64,000 nucleotides of DNA from assembly GCF_958298935.1 (NCBI RefSeq), contig NC_084921.1, positions 6,768,001-6,832,000 of the forward strand, read 5' to 3'. Position 1 is the stretch's first letter. Each line of letters begins with the position of its first letter. The translations under genes and the position numbers were made by a program. Shown in pieces: positions 21,119 to 32,086 of the stretch. The notes below the pieces were generated by a model, which worked only from the letters and a program-made list of their open reading frames with translations, was not told the origin of the DNA and ran no database searches. Origin of the DNA: Phragmites australis. Its lineage: Eukaryota > Streptophyta > Magnoliopsida > Poales > Poaceae.

Positions 21119-23882
21119 TCACAGAGTTGGTAACCGTCGTAGGGTTTTTGAATTCACAACGCTTAACTCCTTGATCTTTAGCACTTCACTAAAAGCTTGT
21201 GTTTTCGAAGCACTGCTGGTACTTGTGCTTTCTGCATTCAAACTGTAAGCTGAATCTTCGCTGGGAAAAAAGAAAAAAATGGTGCTATATCAACTTTCTG
21301 GTAAATGGTACCGGACAGCTGCAGAAATATGTATAGAAAATATCTTACAATATTTGACTTAAGTTTTGCTTCGGTGGCATGTCCAATTCATCTAAACCTC
21401 TCTCGAACATTTCTAAAACCTTGGTTACCGTAGGGCGATGTGTCGGTAATATTTGTACGCACCACAAGCCAATCAAACTCATCTTTTTGGCAATTTCTTC
21501 AACTTCACTTGTGACTTCGCAAGCTTGTAATCCATCATCCTGACCAAAGTGGTCATAAATCCAACCTGGAAAATATTTTTCACTTGACCTTTGAACCGCT
21601 GATTTCACATTTTTCCTGCCTCCAACAATCTCTAACAACATCATTCCATAACTATAAATGTCTGATTTTGTTGAAACACCTCCGAAGATTCGAGAGTGCA
21701 CTTCAGGAGCGATGAATCCAACTGTTCCTCTAGCACCAGCCATTGAAACCTTGCTCTCCTTTGTACGACACAATTTGGCCAAACCAAAATCAGCAATCTT
21801 TGGGCAAAACTCCTGATCTAGAAGGATATTTTGAGGCTTGATATCGAAGTGGATGATGCGTGTATTGCAACTATGGTGCAAGTATTCTAACCCTCGAGCA
21901 ATCCCAATTGCTATTGTATAGAGCTTATCCCATCCTAAAACTGCTTTAGGATTCTCAGAATAGATGCACTTATCCAAAGAACCATTAGGCATGTACTCAT
22001 ATATAAGGGCTCGTTTTGAGCCCTCCAAACAGAACCCAAATAAGCTAACAATATTAACATGAGATGTCCTGCCAATGCTCATAACCTCGTTCACGAACTC
22101 CTCCCCATTTCCCTTGCACTCATGCAAGAATTTCACAGCAACCAGACGACCATCATATAGTGTTCCTTTGAAAACCTTTCCATAACCACCTTCTCCAAGC
22201 TTATTATTGAGAGAAGAAGTTATATTTGCTACCTCTGAGTACTTGTATCTTTTTGGAGCTAGTGATCCCTGCGATACTATTAGGGCCTCAATATTCCTTT
22301 CAGTGCTGCTGCTAGTCTTTTTGCATAGGAAAAAACGTAGTTTTTGCCCCTTTCTACGCCATATCATCACATAAATACATGGTAGGAGCAAGCTTGTAGC
22401 TAGTGACATCGAAACTGAAATTAAAGTATATGTTAATTTTCTCTTAAAATAGTGAGATGTTATATTTTGACCATTTAGATTTCCAAGACCATTAGAATTC
22501 GTGTTTCTCTTTTTTTTAATTAAAAAAACAGAAGTACAAATTTTGGTTGATTGTTCTAGATTTTCATTTTAGAATCATTGTGTAAATAGATAAGATAAAC
22601 TTTGGAATAGTTATTCTACGCTCTTTCAAAAGCTAGATCTGAAAAGTAACTCGTTATAGAAAATAACTATTAATATCTAGTGAAATTTAGAGGATTAGAT
22701 ATGAAACGATGTCAAACATTGCATACCTATTAGTATTATCTTCCTGCCAGTCCTTTTGCTACCTGAAATAGCACAGAATATTAATTAAAAAGAAATATAT
22801 AGTACTATATTGATTCTTTTTCCAAAAACGAAACTGTCAAGATATGCCACCCTTGCTGTATAAGTGGATTTCCTTTTTTATTTTGAGCTGAAAAATCTAG
22901 ATGACTCAACGCCTTTTTAGTTTCGAGATAGTAACTGCCGTGGCCGTGAGGGAGGGTGCACCAGAGTGGCCAGGTCAAGTGTTCAGTCGCCACCCCCCCC
23001 CCCCCCCCACAGTGGTCCATCTAATTTGATTCTTTTTTTCCAAATGAACTCGGGACCTGTTTGGGGCTCATGTTCTAGTGAAGTACTATGTGACGTCCGG
23101 CGGTTCGAAGTTTTTTTATGAACCAGACGCTTGCATGGCTTGATGTCCCTAGTTCCTACCGAGCTAATTTTATTTGTTCCAAGAGCAAACTAACCTTCTG
23201 ATGGCGCCAACGACGCCGGCGGCGGCCATGTCAAGAGGAAGCCGTCTCTGATGAGTTTCTCGTAGTTGCTCGCGTTCGCCTTGCCAGAGCCTCCAAGCAC
23301 CGGCACGACGGTGGCACTGCAGCCCTCCAAAAAGTAGCTACCCGAATTGTCGTCGTAACGCCATCCGACGCTAACAAACATAATGTTGTGGCACCTCGTC
23401 TTCACGAGCCTCATGCGGGCCGCCGGCGCCGGCGCCTTGGTGCAGTTGTAGAAGACGAGGTCCTGATTGACAGGGCTGATCGAGAATGGAATACCGAGCT
23501 TGGTGGAGCTGTTGTACGACGGGGCGTGACAGGAGCTGGAGTTGCTGAAGTCTTGAAGCTTGTGGATATCGGCGATGAGCAAGGAGGCGTTGTCGTAGAA
23601 GATGTTGAGGATCTGGAACCACTGTTCAACGCGCTGGGTGTATCCGAAGTACGGGGTGTTGTTACGGCACCGAACCTGGAACCCAATCCCAGCGCAGTTG
23701 GTCTCCGTCGCCTGCTCCGGGACGATCCCGAACGGGAAGGTGATGCTCACGTTGCCGCATAGCTTGGGCGAGCAGGGATCTCCTCCTTGAGCTCCTGCTG
23801 CAGTGGCAAGCATCAGCGGTAACAACCACATCCAAGCCGCCCAGACCGAGGAGTCGAAGAAGAGCAAAAAGCTCGGAGACAT
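21119..23882 (-). CDS. LRK10-like (leaf-rust-10 type) receptor protein kinase, copy 1
   Basis: Predicted plasma-membrane Ser/Thr receptor kinase with a wall-associated galacturonan-binding-type ectodomain. I assemble four exons: 23882-23195, 22762-22727, 22414-21349 and 21260-21119. All introns are GT-AG, all phases match, and the product is 643 aa. The start at 23882 gives a signal peptide (MSPSFLLFFDSSVWAAW). The ectodomain has GUB_WAK_bind features (CSPKLCGNVSITFPFG) and several N-glycosylation sites, and ends LIRDGFLLTW. Residues 237-260 form the membrane segment. The kinase has GEGGYGKVFKG at 315, Lys336, catalytic HFDIKPQN with Asp432, DFGLAKLC at 450, and an APE motif. HRD is HFD, so it is a non-RD kinase, as is usual for LRK10L and many immune receptors. 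Exon 4 carries the Ser/Thr-rich tail ending RRLPTL. No lesion is seen. The ligand is unknown; a defence role is inferred from the family. Confidence 0.9.
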
Positions 23883-25702
23883 GGGAGCAACAGAAGATTT
23901 CGACGATTGCAGTAGCCTCGAACAAAGGGCTGAATCGGTGATGTGTTGTGTGGAGACAGACATAGGAGAATTATCCGATCCAAGGAAGGATGATGTATGG
24001 GGGAGGACGAGTGACTCCTGTGTAGTGACCGAAACCTTTGACTGGATATTCGGGGGCAAGCCATCAGCATCCGCGCACGGGAATTCCCGGGGTGCCCGAT
24101 GGACGGGGCAAGCGAGGAAACCGCTAAATGCTAAACGGAGACTAGGAGATTTTTTCGAGGTAGTCAACGCAATATAGGTATCAACTGTATGTCCTCTGTT
24201 TGTAAAATTATAATAGATAGACTTTTGACTTTATAATTTCAGCATGAATATGTTGGGAACAGCTATGAAAGTATATGACAACCCAAGGATTTTTACGGAT
24301 CTCTATTAGTGCTGATTTTATCCCGGTCAATTTAGATATGTCTGCCTACATTTGCAGTCCAAAGCACATCGGGAATAAAAAATACTAGTTGGTATCTTCT
24401 TTTTAAACAATTGTCTTTGTCAATTTCCTAGCAGCGGAATCTTTGCTCGCAAAGGTAGCATTAGCTTTTTGCTAGATAGCCAGGAAGATACTCATGTTGG
24501 TAAAGTATTTAATGAAATCTTGGTCGTTGTCAGGCAAAGCAATAGTTCTAAAGGAGCAACTCCTTCTGATTCCGTCATTCGTCTGAGTTCTCACAAAATC
24601 TTAGTCGAGGACTGTAAGCGATTGGACGTTCTTCGACCTCTCGCTTAAGCACTGTAAGTTTATCAACCTTCAACAATACCTCACGTGCTCCCCTATCCCA
24701 CCCTGCCCCATTGCCACCCCACCTCACCCTACCCCTAGGCTCTAAAATCCCGCTCCATCACTATTTTGTTTTTTAATCATTTGAATCATGCGAACTTTAA
24801 AGCTTGTTTGGTTGCTAGCTACATCTCACTAGGTCATACCTTATACGTGTCACATATTCTTAGTTATGTGTTTGATTCAACGCTACAACTGTAACTTACC
24901 AAACTTTCTTAGCCCTCTACACCACATGTCATAGACTTGTTTTCTTGCCAAACTTTGCTACAAGTACGGCAGCCATTTTATTCACCATATTTTTTTATGG
25001 CAGCCACACTTTGTTTAAGTTTAGTTACAGCGAAGCTATACACCAACCAAACAGACCCTTACTCTCTTGGTTACTCATTGCAAACATATACTCTTTCAAT
25101 TCAACTCCAACTTACTCCACTTGCAGTTTGTCACATGTTCTCAACAACACACTCCATAAGTACATATATCCCAATAGTAGCAAGGACGGAGCTTCTCTAT
25201 GGCCAACAGGAGCTAGGACCCCTCCTTTCCTATAGAACGGCTTTTGTGGCTCGCAAATCGGACAGGAGAATAAGAGAAAATTGTAGCGTGAGTTGTATAC
25301 CCAGGCCGACATGAGTCATTGGCGTGCGAGGACCTAGCCCAGGAGGTCATGGCACGAACCAGCTTTTGTGATGGGCCCCCATCACCCTCCTTAGGTTTGG
25401 GCTGAATCTAGATGGGCTCGATAGCACGGCCACGTAGATCCACCCTGCGCCGGTAGTGACGATATGCCCGTCCCGCCGTCGTGAGGCACTGCTGCAGCTG
25501 TCATCTCGCCATCGTGAGGTGCAACAGTGAACACTAGCACCAACCACTACAGTTCCTCAGCCATCTCGCTCCTACCGCGCGATCGCAGATTATGTCATCG
25601 CAATGAGGAAGTCACCGGCCTTGCCGGTTGGTGCCGGTGGTTAGGGCGGTAGATGGGAATTGCGGTACTAATTTGATCCTCTGCCACCGATGGGGCAAAC
25701 CT
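23883..25702. other. Upstream region of receptor kinase 1 and unassigned intergenic DNA
   Basis: Up to 24350 it matches 62878-63352 of copy 2. The kinase reading frame stays open to an upstream ATG at 24167, but the signal-peptide Met at 23882 is the better start. From 24351 the copies diverge abruptly. No gene is supported in 24351-25702 apart from a candidate MITE at 24800-25058. Confidence 0.6.
24800..25058. mobile_element. Candidate Tourist-like MITE
   Basis: 259 bp bounded by AAGCTTGTTTGGTTGC on the left and, inverted on the right, GGGTCTGTTTGGTTGG, flanked by TTA on both sides (24797-24799 and 25059-25061). TTA duplication and a GTTTGGTTG core fit PIF/Harbinger-type MITEs. The inverted repeats are imperfect. 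Confidence 0.4.
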
Positions 25703-25707
25703 TGGGG

Positions 25708-26427
25708 TGATGGAGCTGGAGTGCCCGATCTTTCGGTGAGAGGGATAACTTCGATTTGTGGAGGAGGTGACTCTCGCGATCCGACTACGAATGAACAGGT
25801 CGTGGCGCCTTAGCAATCGCTGAACCAACTCCAAATGGTTATTGACCTTGCTGGTGGCAAGATCAACCTGAACACGAGGTTCTATTCCTGCAAGCAATCA
25901 AAGAACAAGATGAAGGCAAAACTGAATATCAATCGCTCACGAATTGGGGTTCACAATGGCTGTCCACAGGTGGCCGCTGAGCACAACTGCAGCACAGGAC
26001 GTTTGCACAATAGCTAAACTTATCAAAGAAAACCCAAGCAAAAGAGGGGGCGCAGCCCCTGGCTAAATAGGGGGAGGAGGCGTGAGGAAGGTAGGCGCCC
26101 AGCCTGCCCACAAGGCAGGGAATAGGCGCCCAAACAGCCACACGCCATCTCCTTGATCCCCTTTCCTGATTTAGGTGGCGCAGCACCTTCCTGGTTATTT
26201 CTTGACAAAACTAAAAACACATAGGTGGCCAGCACCTAGACATTATTCTGGCCAGGTTCATCATGAGCATAGATGGCGCATGCACTTAGGAAACTTCTGG
26301 TCCTTCATTCTTCAAAATCATCACGAAGTTTAATTCACGTGCACGAGCTCGAGTGAGTGGTCCTGGTGGCGCCTGTGCTGGTTCAGTTGGAGTAGCCATT
26401 CCCGTGTCGGGGTTGATGTCCTCATCA
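25708..26427 (-). repeat. 3' LTR of CRM-clade element
   Basis: 720 bp, TGATGG to CTCATCA on the plus strand. It contains the last 47 codons of pol (26427-26286). Compared by eye with the other LTR there are about four substitutions, and it lacks a 10-bp duplication present at about 32290. Confidence 0.93.
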
Positions 26428-29400
26428 TCCTCCCCTTCTTGAATCGAAGTCGTCCTCGACGGCAGCTCCTCATCCTCGCCCGCATATGGTTTCAAATCTG
26501 CAACATTAAAACTAGAGGAAACACCATATTCTGCAGGCAGGTCAAGTATATAAGCATTATCATTAATTTTCTTTAACACCTTGAAGGGACCAGCAGCACG
26601 TGGCATCAGCTTAGACCTGCGCAAAGTAGGAAAGCGATCCTTGCGCAAATGCAACCAAACCAAGTCACCAGGTTCAAAAGTAACAAGTTTACGTCCTTTA
26701 CTACCAACAGCCTGATTTTTAGCATTAGTGTGCGCAATGTTCTGCTGCGTTTGCTCATGGATGTCCAACATTTGTTTAACACGTGCAACAACATCTACAT
26801 GTTGGGCGTCCAAAGGATCAAAGGACAGCAAGTCAATTGGCGCCCGTGGAATGTAACCATAGACAACCTGAAAAGGGCACATTTTCGTGGAGGAATGTGT
26901 AGCACGATTGTAAGCAAACTCGACATGGGGCAAGCAATCCTCCCAAAGTTTCAGATTCTTGTCTAACACAGCCCTAAGCATGGTAGATAAGGTTCTGTTC
27001 ACAACCTCAGTTTGCCCATCTGTTTGTGGGTGACAAGTGGTGCTGAAAAGCAATTTAGTTCCTAGTTTATTCCAAAGAGATCTCCAAAAATGACTTAGGA
27101 ACTTAGCATCGCGATCTGAGACTATTGTATTTGGAACACCATGTAAATGAATAATCTCACGAAAGAACAATTCAGCAACGCTGCTAGCATCATCAGTTTT
27201 ATGACATGGTATGAAGTGAGCCATTTTAGAGAATCGATCAACAACCACAAAGATACTATCCCTCCCCTTCTTAGTTCGAGGTAAGCCCAAAACAAAATCC
27301 ATAGAAATATCGAGCCAAGGAGAAGTAGGGACAGGTAACGGCATATACAAACCGTGGTTGTTCAGGTGTGACTTAGCTTTCTGGCACGTGGTGCAGCGTG
27401 CAACAAAGCGCTCCACGTCGCGGCGCATCTGGGGCCAAAAGAAGTGTGCGGCCAGAATCTCCTGTGTCTTGTAAACGCCAAAGTGTCCCATGAGGCCGCC
27501 ACCATGCGCTTCCTGCAACAGCAAAAGACGAACCGAGCTTGCTGGAATACATAGCTTGTTAGCGCGGAACAAGAACCCATCGTTTACATGGAATTTACCC
27601 CATGGTTTACCATCCTTGCAATGCATCATGATGGCCTTAAAATCAGGATCATCGGCGTATTGTTCTTTCACAGTTTGTAAGCCAAAAATTTTAAAGTCTA
27701 ACTGGGACAGCATGGTGTATCTACGCGACAAAGCATCAGCAATAATGTTGTCTTTCCCGTTCTTGTGTTTGATGATGTAAGGAAAAGACTCTATGAATTC
27801 TACCCACTTAGCATGCCGACGGTTCAGATTGGTTTGGCTACGAATATGTTTTAAAGCCTCATGATCAGAATGAATAATAAACTCGCGAGGCCATAAATAA
27901 TGCTGCCAAGTTTGTAGAGTGCGAACCAAAGCGAAAAGTTCTTTGTCATAAGTTGAATAATTCAGACTAGCACCGCTTAATTTTTCGCTAAAGTAAGCCA
28001 CTGGTTTTCCCTCTTGAAGCAAAACACCGCCCAACCCAATACCACTAGCATCGCATTCAAGTTCAAACATCTTATTGAAATCAGGAAGTTGTAGTAAGGG
28101 GGCATGTGTCAACTTATCTTTTAGGATGGTGAATGCCTCTTCTTGTGCCGTACCCCAGGAGAAAGGAATGCCCTTTTTGGTGAGCTCATGCAACAGGGCG
28201 GCAATGGAGCTGAAATCACGCACAAACCGTCGGTAGAATCCTGCAAGCCCAAGAAAACTCCGAATCTGCGTAACTGTCGTCGGCGTGGGCCAGCTCTGGA
28301 TGGCGTCAATCTTGCTGCTGTCCACCTCAATGCCCTGTGGAGTAACAACATAGCCAAGAAACGACACACGTTGTGTGCAGAAGTTGCACTTTTCCAAGTT
28401 ACCAAATAAACGGGCAGCGCGCAAAGCATCAAAAACAGCACGCAAATGTTCCAAATGCTCTTCCATAGACTTGCTGTAAATCAGAATATCGTCGAAATAA
28501 ACAACCACAAACAGTCCTATGAACGGCCTCAAAACTTCATTCATTAAGCGCATAAATGTGCTGGGAGCATTAGTCAATCCAAACGGCATAACTAACCATT
28601 CATATAAGCCAAATTTTGTTTTAAATGCCGTTTTCCATTCATCCCCAAGTTTCATTCTAATCTGGTGGTACCCGCTACGCAAATCGACCTTGGAGAATAT
28701 AACAGCACCGCTAAGCTCATCAAGCATATCATCAAGGCGAGGTATAGGATAGCGATAACGAATCGTGATATTGTTAATCGCGCGACAATCTACGCACATG
28801 CGCCAGGTACCATCCTTCTTTGGAACAAGTAAAACAGGAACAGAGCAAGGGCTAAGAGACTCACGAATGTAGCCCTTATCAAGTAACGCTTGGACTTGGT
28901 GCTGAATCTCCTTTGTTTCAGCGGGATTGGTACGGTACGGGGCGCGGTTGGGAAGCTGGGCGCCTGGGATGAGGTCGATCTGGTGCTCAATGCCGCGAAT
29001 GGGAGGAAGACCTGGTGGTAACTCCTTCGGAAACACATCGGCATAGTCCTGCAAAAGCTTAGTAACAGCAGGGGGTATGTCCAAAGATGGCGCATCATCT
29101 AGTGAAAACAGCACATGAGAGCATACAAGCGCATAGCATGGCAGATTATCATCACGTACTTCATCGAAATCAGATTTAGTGGCTAGCAAAACATGAGCTT
29201 TCAGTTTAATCTCGTTTTGTATGTGCGGTTGCTGCTGGTGTTGTTTAGCTCTAGCGATGTCATCTTTTACAATCTGTTCAGGGGTCATTGGATGAAGAAT
29301 TATTTTCTTGCCCTTAAACATCAAAGAGTAATGGTTTGTGCGACCATGATGTAAGCTATCCGTATCATATTGCCAAGGCCTACCGAGCAGCAACGAACAG

Positions 29401-29684
29401 GCTTCCATGGGAACAACATCGCAATCGGCATAATCATGATAGGACCCCATAGAGAAATGAACACGTACCGAGCGTGTTACCTTGAGTTTGTCGCCCTGGT
29501 TTAGCCATTGAATATGGTAGGGGTGTGGGTGTGGGCGCGTTGAGAGAAACAACTTCTCCACCAGATCCGTGCTTGCCAAGTTGTTGCAGCTGCCGCCGTC
29601 AATAATGATGCGAACAGATCGTTCTTGCACAACGCCTTTGGTGTGGAACAAGGTGTGGCGCTGGTTCTGCTCTGGTTGTGCAAC
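26286..29684 (-). CDS. CRM-clade pol: protease, RT, RNase H, integrase
   Basis: An open frame of more than 1,120 codons. In order: aspartic protease (IIIDGGSCNNLAS); RT with WRMCVDCRAINNIT, DLRSGYHQIRM and catalytic VYFDDILIYS; RNase H with CDAS, DKELFAL and HSDHEAL; integrase with an HHCC zinc region (CTTCQKAK), DISMDFVLGL, VSDRDAKF and HPQTDGQTEVVNRTL; then a GPY/F-like region (FKVLKKINDNAYILDLP) and a C-terminal tail. All catalytic residues looked for are present. The frame continues upstream into gag except for one TAG at 29685-29687. The last 142 bases lie in the 3' LTR. Insertion near centromeric chromatin is known for some CRM groups; whether this one targets it is not shown. Confidence 0.93.
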   Translation of the reverse strand, partial: VAQPEQNQRHTLFHTKGVVQERSVRIIIDGGSCNNLASTDLVEKLFLSTRPHPHPYHIQWLNQGDKLKVTRSVRVHFSMGSYHDYADCDVVPMEACSLLLGRPWQYDTDSLHHGRTNHYSLMFKGKKIILHPMTPEQIVKDDIARAKQHQQQPHIQNEIKLKAHVLLATKSDFDEVRDDNLPCYALVCSHVLFSLDDAPSLDIPPAVTKLLQDYADVFPKELPPGLPPIRGIEHQIDLIPGAQLPNRAPYRTNPAETKEIQHQVQALLDKGYIRESLSPCSVPVLLVPKKDGTWRMCVDCRAINNITIRYRYPIPRLDDMLDELSGAVIFSKVDLRSGYHQIRMKLGDEWKTAFKTKFGLYEWLVMPFGLTNAPSTFMRLMNEVLRPFIGLFVVVYFDDILIYSKSMEEHLEHLRAVFDALRAARLFGNLEKCNFCTQRVSFLGYVVTPQGIEVDSSKIDAIQSWPTPTTVTQIRSFLGLAGFYRRFVRDFSSIAALLHELTKKGIPFSWGTAQEEAFTILKDKLTHAPLLQLPDFNKMFELECDASGIGLGGVLLQEGKPVAYFSEKLSGASLNYSTYDKELFALVRTLQTWQHYLWPREFIIHSDHEALKHIRSQTNLNRRHAKWVEFIESFPYIIKHKNGKDNIIADALSRRYTMLSQLDFKIFGLQTVKEQYADDPDFKAIMMHCKDGKPWGKFHVNDGFLFRANKLCIPASSVRLLLLQEAHGGGLMGHFGVYKTQEILAAHFFWPQMRRDVERFVARCTTCQKAKSHLNNHGLYMPLPVPTSPWLDISMDFVLGLPRTKKGRDSIFVVVDRFSKMAHFIPCHKTDDASSVAELFFREIIHLHGVPNTIVSDRDAKFLSHFWRSLWNKLGTKLLFSTTCHPQTDGQTEVVNRTLSTMLRAVLDKNLKLWEDCLPHVEFAYNRATHSSTKMCPFQVVYGYIPRAPIDLLSFDPLDAQHVDVVARVKQMLDIHEQTQQNIAHTNAKNQAVGSKGRKLVTFEPGDLVWLHLRKDRFPTLRRSKLMPRAAGPFKVLKKINDNAYILDLPAEYGVSSSFNVADLKPYAGEDEELPSRTTSIQEGEDDEDINPDTGMATPTEPAQAPPGPLTRARARELNFVMILKNEGPEVS

Positions 29685-30995
29685 CTACGTGCTGAGAACG
29701 CGCTGCACAACAAGACTCTCATACTTGTCGGCGTCAGTGGCAGCCACATGTTCTTCTTCGGTTCCTGCAACGTCAGTGGCAAGCATAGCATATATGGTTT
29801 CTTCGGAATCACTAGCTGAAGAATACTCACCATTGTCACGTATAATCAGCGTGCGCTTGTTGGGGCAGTCCCGTATCACGTGACCAAAACCTTTGCAGCG
29901 ATGGCATTGAATGTCCTTGGTGCGTCCAGAGGAAGAGGCGCCCTTTGTTGCTTGATGTGGCGCTGGAGTTTTTGCTGCTGCCTTGTCACTCGGAGTGCCG
30001 CTAGGTGGAGATGGCGCTGCTGGGTGTGACACGGCCACAGGCTTAGGGGCTGAGTGGAACGACGTGGTGCGACCTGCAAAAGAGTTAGCATGTGTCCTCG
30101 CGTGTCGTCCCTGCACTTCACGTTCAGCTTTGCAAGCAAGATGGAACAAACGAGTAATATTATTGTACTCCTTATAATCAAGCACATCCTGAATTTCACG
30201 GTTTAAACCACCCAAAAAACATGCCATAGCAGCATCATTGTTCTCAACTAAACCACAACGAAGCATACCAGTTTGCAGCTCCTGATAGTACTCTTCAACA
30301 GAGTTTGTACCTTGCCTTAAACGCTGTAGTTTATTAAGCATATCGCGAGCATAATATGAGGGAACAAATCTGTGGCGCATGAGAACTTTTAAAGCATCCC
30401 AAGTGGTAGGAATTTCAGTGGGATGTTTGCTGCCATGTTCGCGCCACCAAATAGAAGCAAAATGGGTAAACTCACTAGTAGCAGCTCTAACTTGATGTTG
30501 TGCAGGAAAAGCATGACATGCAAATTTTTGATCAACAGCAAGTTCCCACTCAAGATAAGCATTAGGATCATATTTACCATTGAATTCAGGTATAGTGAGT
30601 TTAATTTTAGAGAAAGAATCATCCTGGTTACGTACCACACGACGAGGTCCTCGCCGGCGACGACGGTCCTGAGCATCATGCTCGGTGTCGCCACCATAAT
30701 CAGTGTCGCCCTGTACCTCACCAAGCTGCTGGGACAACTCCTCAAGCCGTGTCATGATGGTGTCGAGGCTGGTGTTGGTGGTGGCTTGGGCGGTTTTTAA
30801 TTCCTGGAGCGCCGAACCGGCTTCAATTTGTGCTGTTTCAAGCTGACCAAGGCGCTCGTTGGTGACGTGAATGTCTTTAGCGAGGCCATCAACTTGGAGG
30901 CGCATTTGTCGCTCAAAATGCTGTATGATGCGCTTGGTACGAGGGGACTGTGGCATGGCGATCGCATCAGCTTGATCCCCTGAGGATCCTGCCAT
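29685..30995 (-). CDS. CRM-clade gag
   Basis: The start is ATG at 30995 (MAGSSGDQADAIAMPQSP). It has an N-terminal coiled-coil segment, a retrotransposon gag core (FNGKYDPNAYLEWELAVDQKF, then LNKLQRLRQGTNSVEEYY) and a CCHC zinc knuckle CHRCKGFGHVIRDC near 29900. It ends at TAG 29687-29685 in the context ACG-TAG-GTT-GCA. The pol frame continues unchanged after it, so a single C-to-T change of a CAG codon would explain the stop. Confidence 0.9.
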   Translation of the reverse strand: MAGSSGDQADAIAMPQSPRTKRIIQHFERQMRLQVDGLAKDIHVTNERLGQLETAQIEAGSALQELKTAQATTNTSLDTIMTRLEELSQQLGEVQGDTDYGGDTEHDAQDRRRRRGPRRVVRNQDDSFSKIKLTIPEFNGKYDPNAYLEWELAVDQKFACHAFPAQHQVRAATSEFTHFASIWWREHGSKHPTEIPTTWDALKVLMRHRFVPSYYARDMLNKLQRLRQGTNSVEEYYQELQTGMLRCGLVENNDAAMACFLGGLNREIQDVLDYKEYNNITRLFHLACKAEREVQGRHARTHANSFAGRTTSFHSAPKPVAVSHPAAPSPPSGTPSDKAAAKTPAPHQATKGASSSGRTKDIQCHRCKGFGHVIRDCPNKRTLIIRDNGEYSSASDSEETIYAMLATDVAGTEEEHVAATDADKYESLVVQRVLST

Positions 30996-32070
30996 TGTTA
31001 GTGCAAAGAACAAGAGAACAAGGAACAAAATAGTATGTCCTACAGCTAGTGGAATGGGTTGCTGAACAGGGCGCTCAAACTAAAACCGTTATCAAGTTCT
31101 TACCCGTTCTTACCAAGCCAGCAGGGGTGACCTGCAACCAGCGGTGCAACTGATGAAGCTTGGATAGAGCGATTGCCAGAGGACACAACCTGCACGCTGT
31201 AGGGATTTGTGGAGCTATAGGAAAGTTTTACGTGGGAGCAAGGATTAGCACAATCAATCAGCAAATGCAAAGTTGAATAAGAGTGCAAACACGTAGCAAA
31301 TGCTGCTGGAACCAAGTGAAAAACCGAACAGAATAGAGGCAAAGGAGGCGCGCAAAGGTGGAGAGGACGCACCAAATCCCTGAACTAGGAAGGGGGCGCA
31401 CAAGCTAGGATGTTGCTGCCTTCCAAAATCGAAGAGCCTGAATTAGAAAGCTGGGGCGCACCAAATATGGAGGTTCTGCTTGCCAAAAACAAAGATGCTG
31501 GATGAAGATATGGGGCGCACCAAATCGATTGCACTTCTTACACTTTCCCTTTTTTTTTTTGATTCTGCACCGTGCCTTTTCTTCTGTCCTTTTTTTTTTT
31601 TGATAACCAGATCAGGCGCCCCAAAATTTTCAAGCAGAAATGATCAAAACTTGCCAAAACGAAACCAGCAGGGGGGCGCACAAGATATGCTTTCCAAAAC
31701 GAACCAAGCACAAATGGCAGGAAACCAACAGCAGCAATTAACTTCCAAAACAAGGAGGGGGGGGGGAAACGCACCAGATTTGGTGGGATGGTTCTGATCT
31801 GGGCGGAACAGGGGGAGGGAAGAACGTGGTATGGATGAACGAAAGAAGAACGGCGGTGAACAGTGGAGACACGGAGCGACCAGCAACAAGTGACGCAAAT
31901 GCACGCAAATTCAACAACACAAGATTACTGAATGAAAGTGCTAGGCCAAATGGTTCGGGGACAAGGTTCTAACCTGAATTTTTTTTTTGTAGCTTTTCTG
32001 GTGGACGATAGGACGATGAACAACTCTCAAACTAAAGGGATAAAACTCGATAAAACTCACCGATCAACCT
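30996..32070 (-). other. Untranslated leader of CRM-clade element
   Basis: About 1.07 kb between primer site and gag with no supported ORF. It is rich in repeats of GGGGCGCACCAAAT / GGGCGCACAAG and oligo-T or oligo-G tracts (31548-31600, 31750-31770). Such repeated words may relate to packaging or dimerisation, but that is speculative. Confidence 0.6.
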
Positions 32071-32084
32071 GTAATCTGATACCA
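32071..32084 (-). other. CRM-clade primer-binding site
   Basis: The minus strand reads TGGTATCAGATTAC two bases from the LTR. Its first ten bases match the initiator methionine tRNA complement. Confidence 0.8.
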
Positions 32085-32086
32085 CT

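Noticed and set aside
22985..23010. Oligo-C tract in intron 1 of the kinase
   Set aside because: Length differs between copies as expected for a simple homopolymer. It was considered as a functional motif, but nothing supports that.
23371..23762. ORFs antisense to the kinase ectodomain exon (also 62383-62757)
   Set aside because: Shadows of the true minus-strand coding exon; no independent support.
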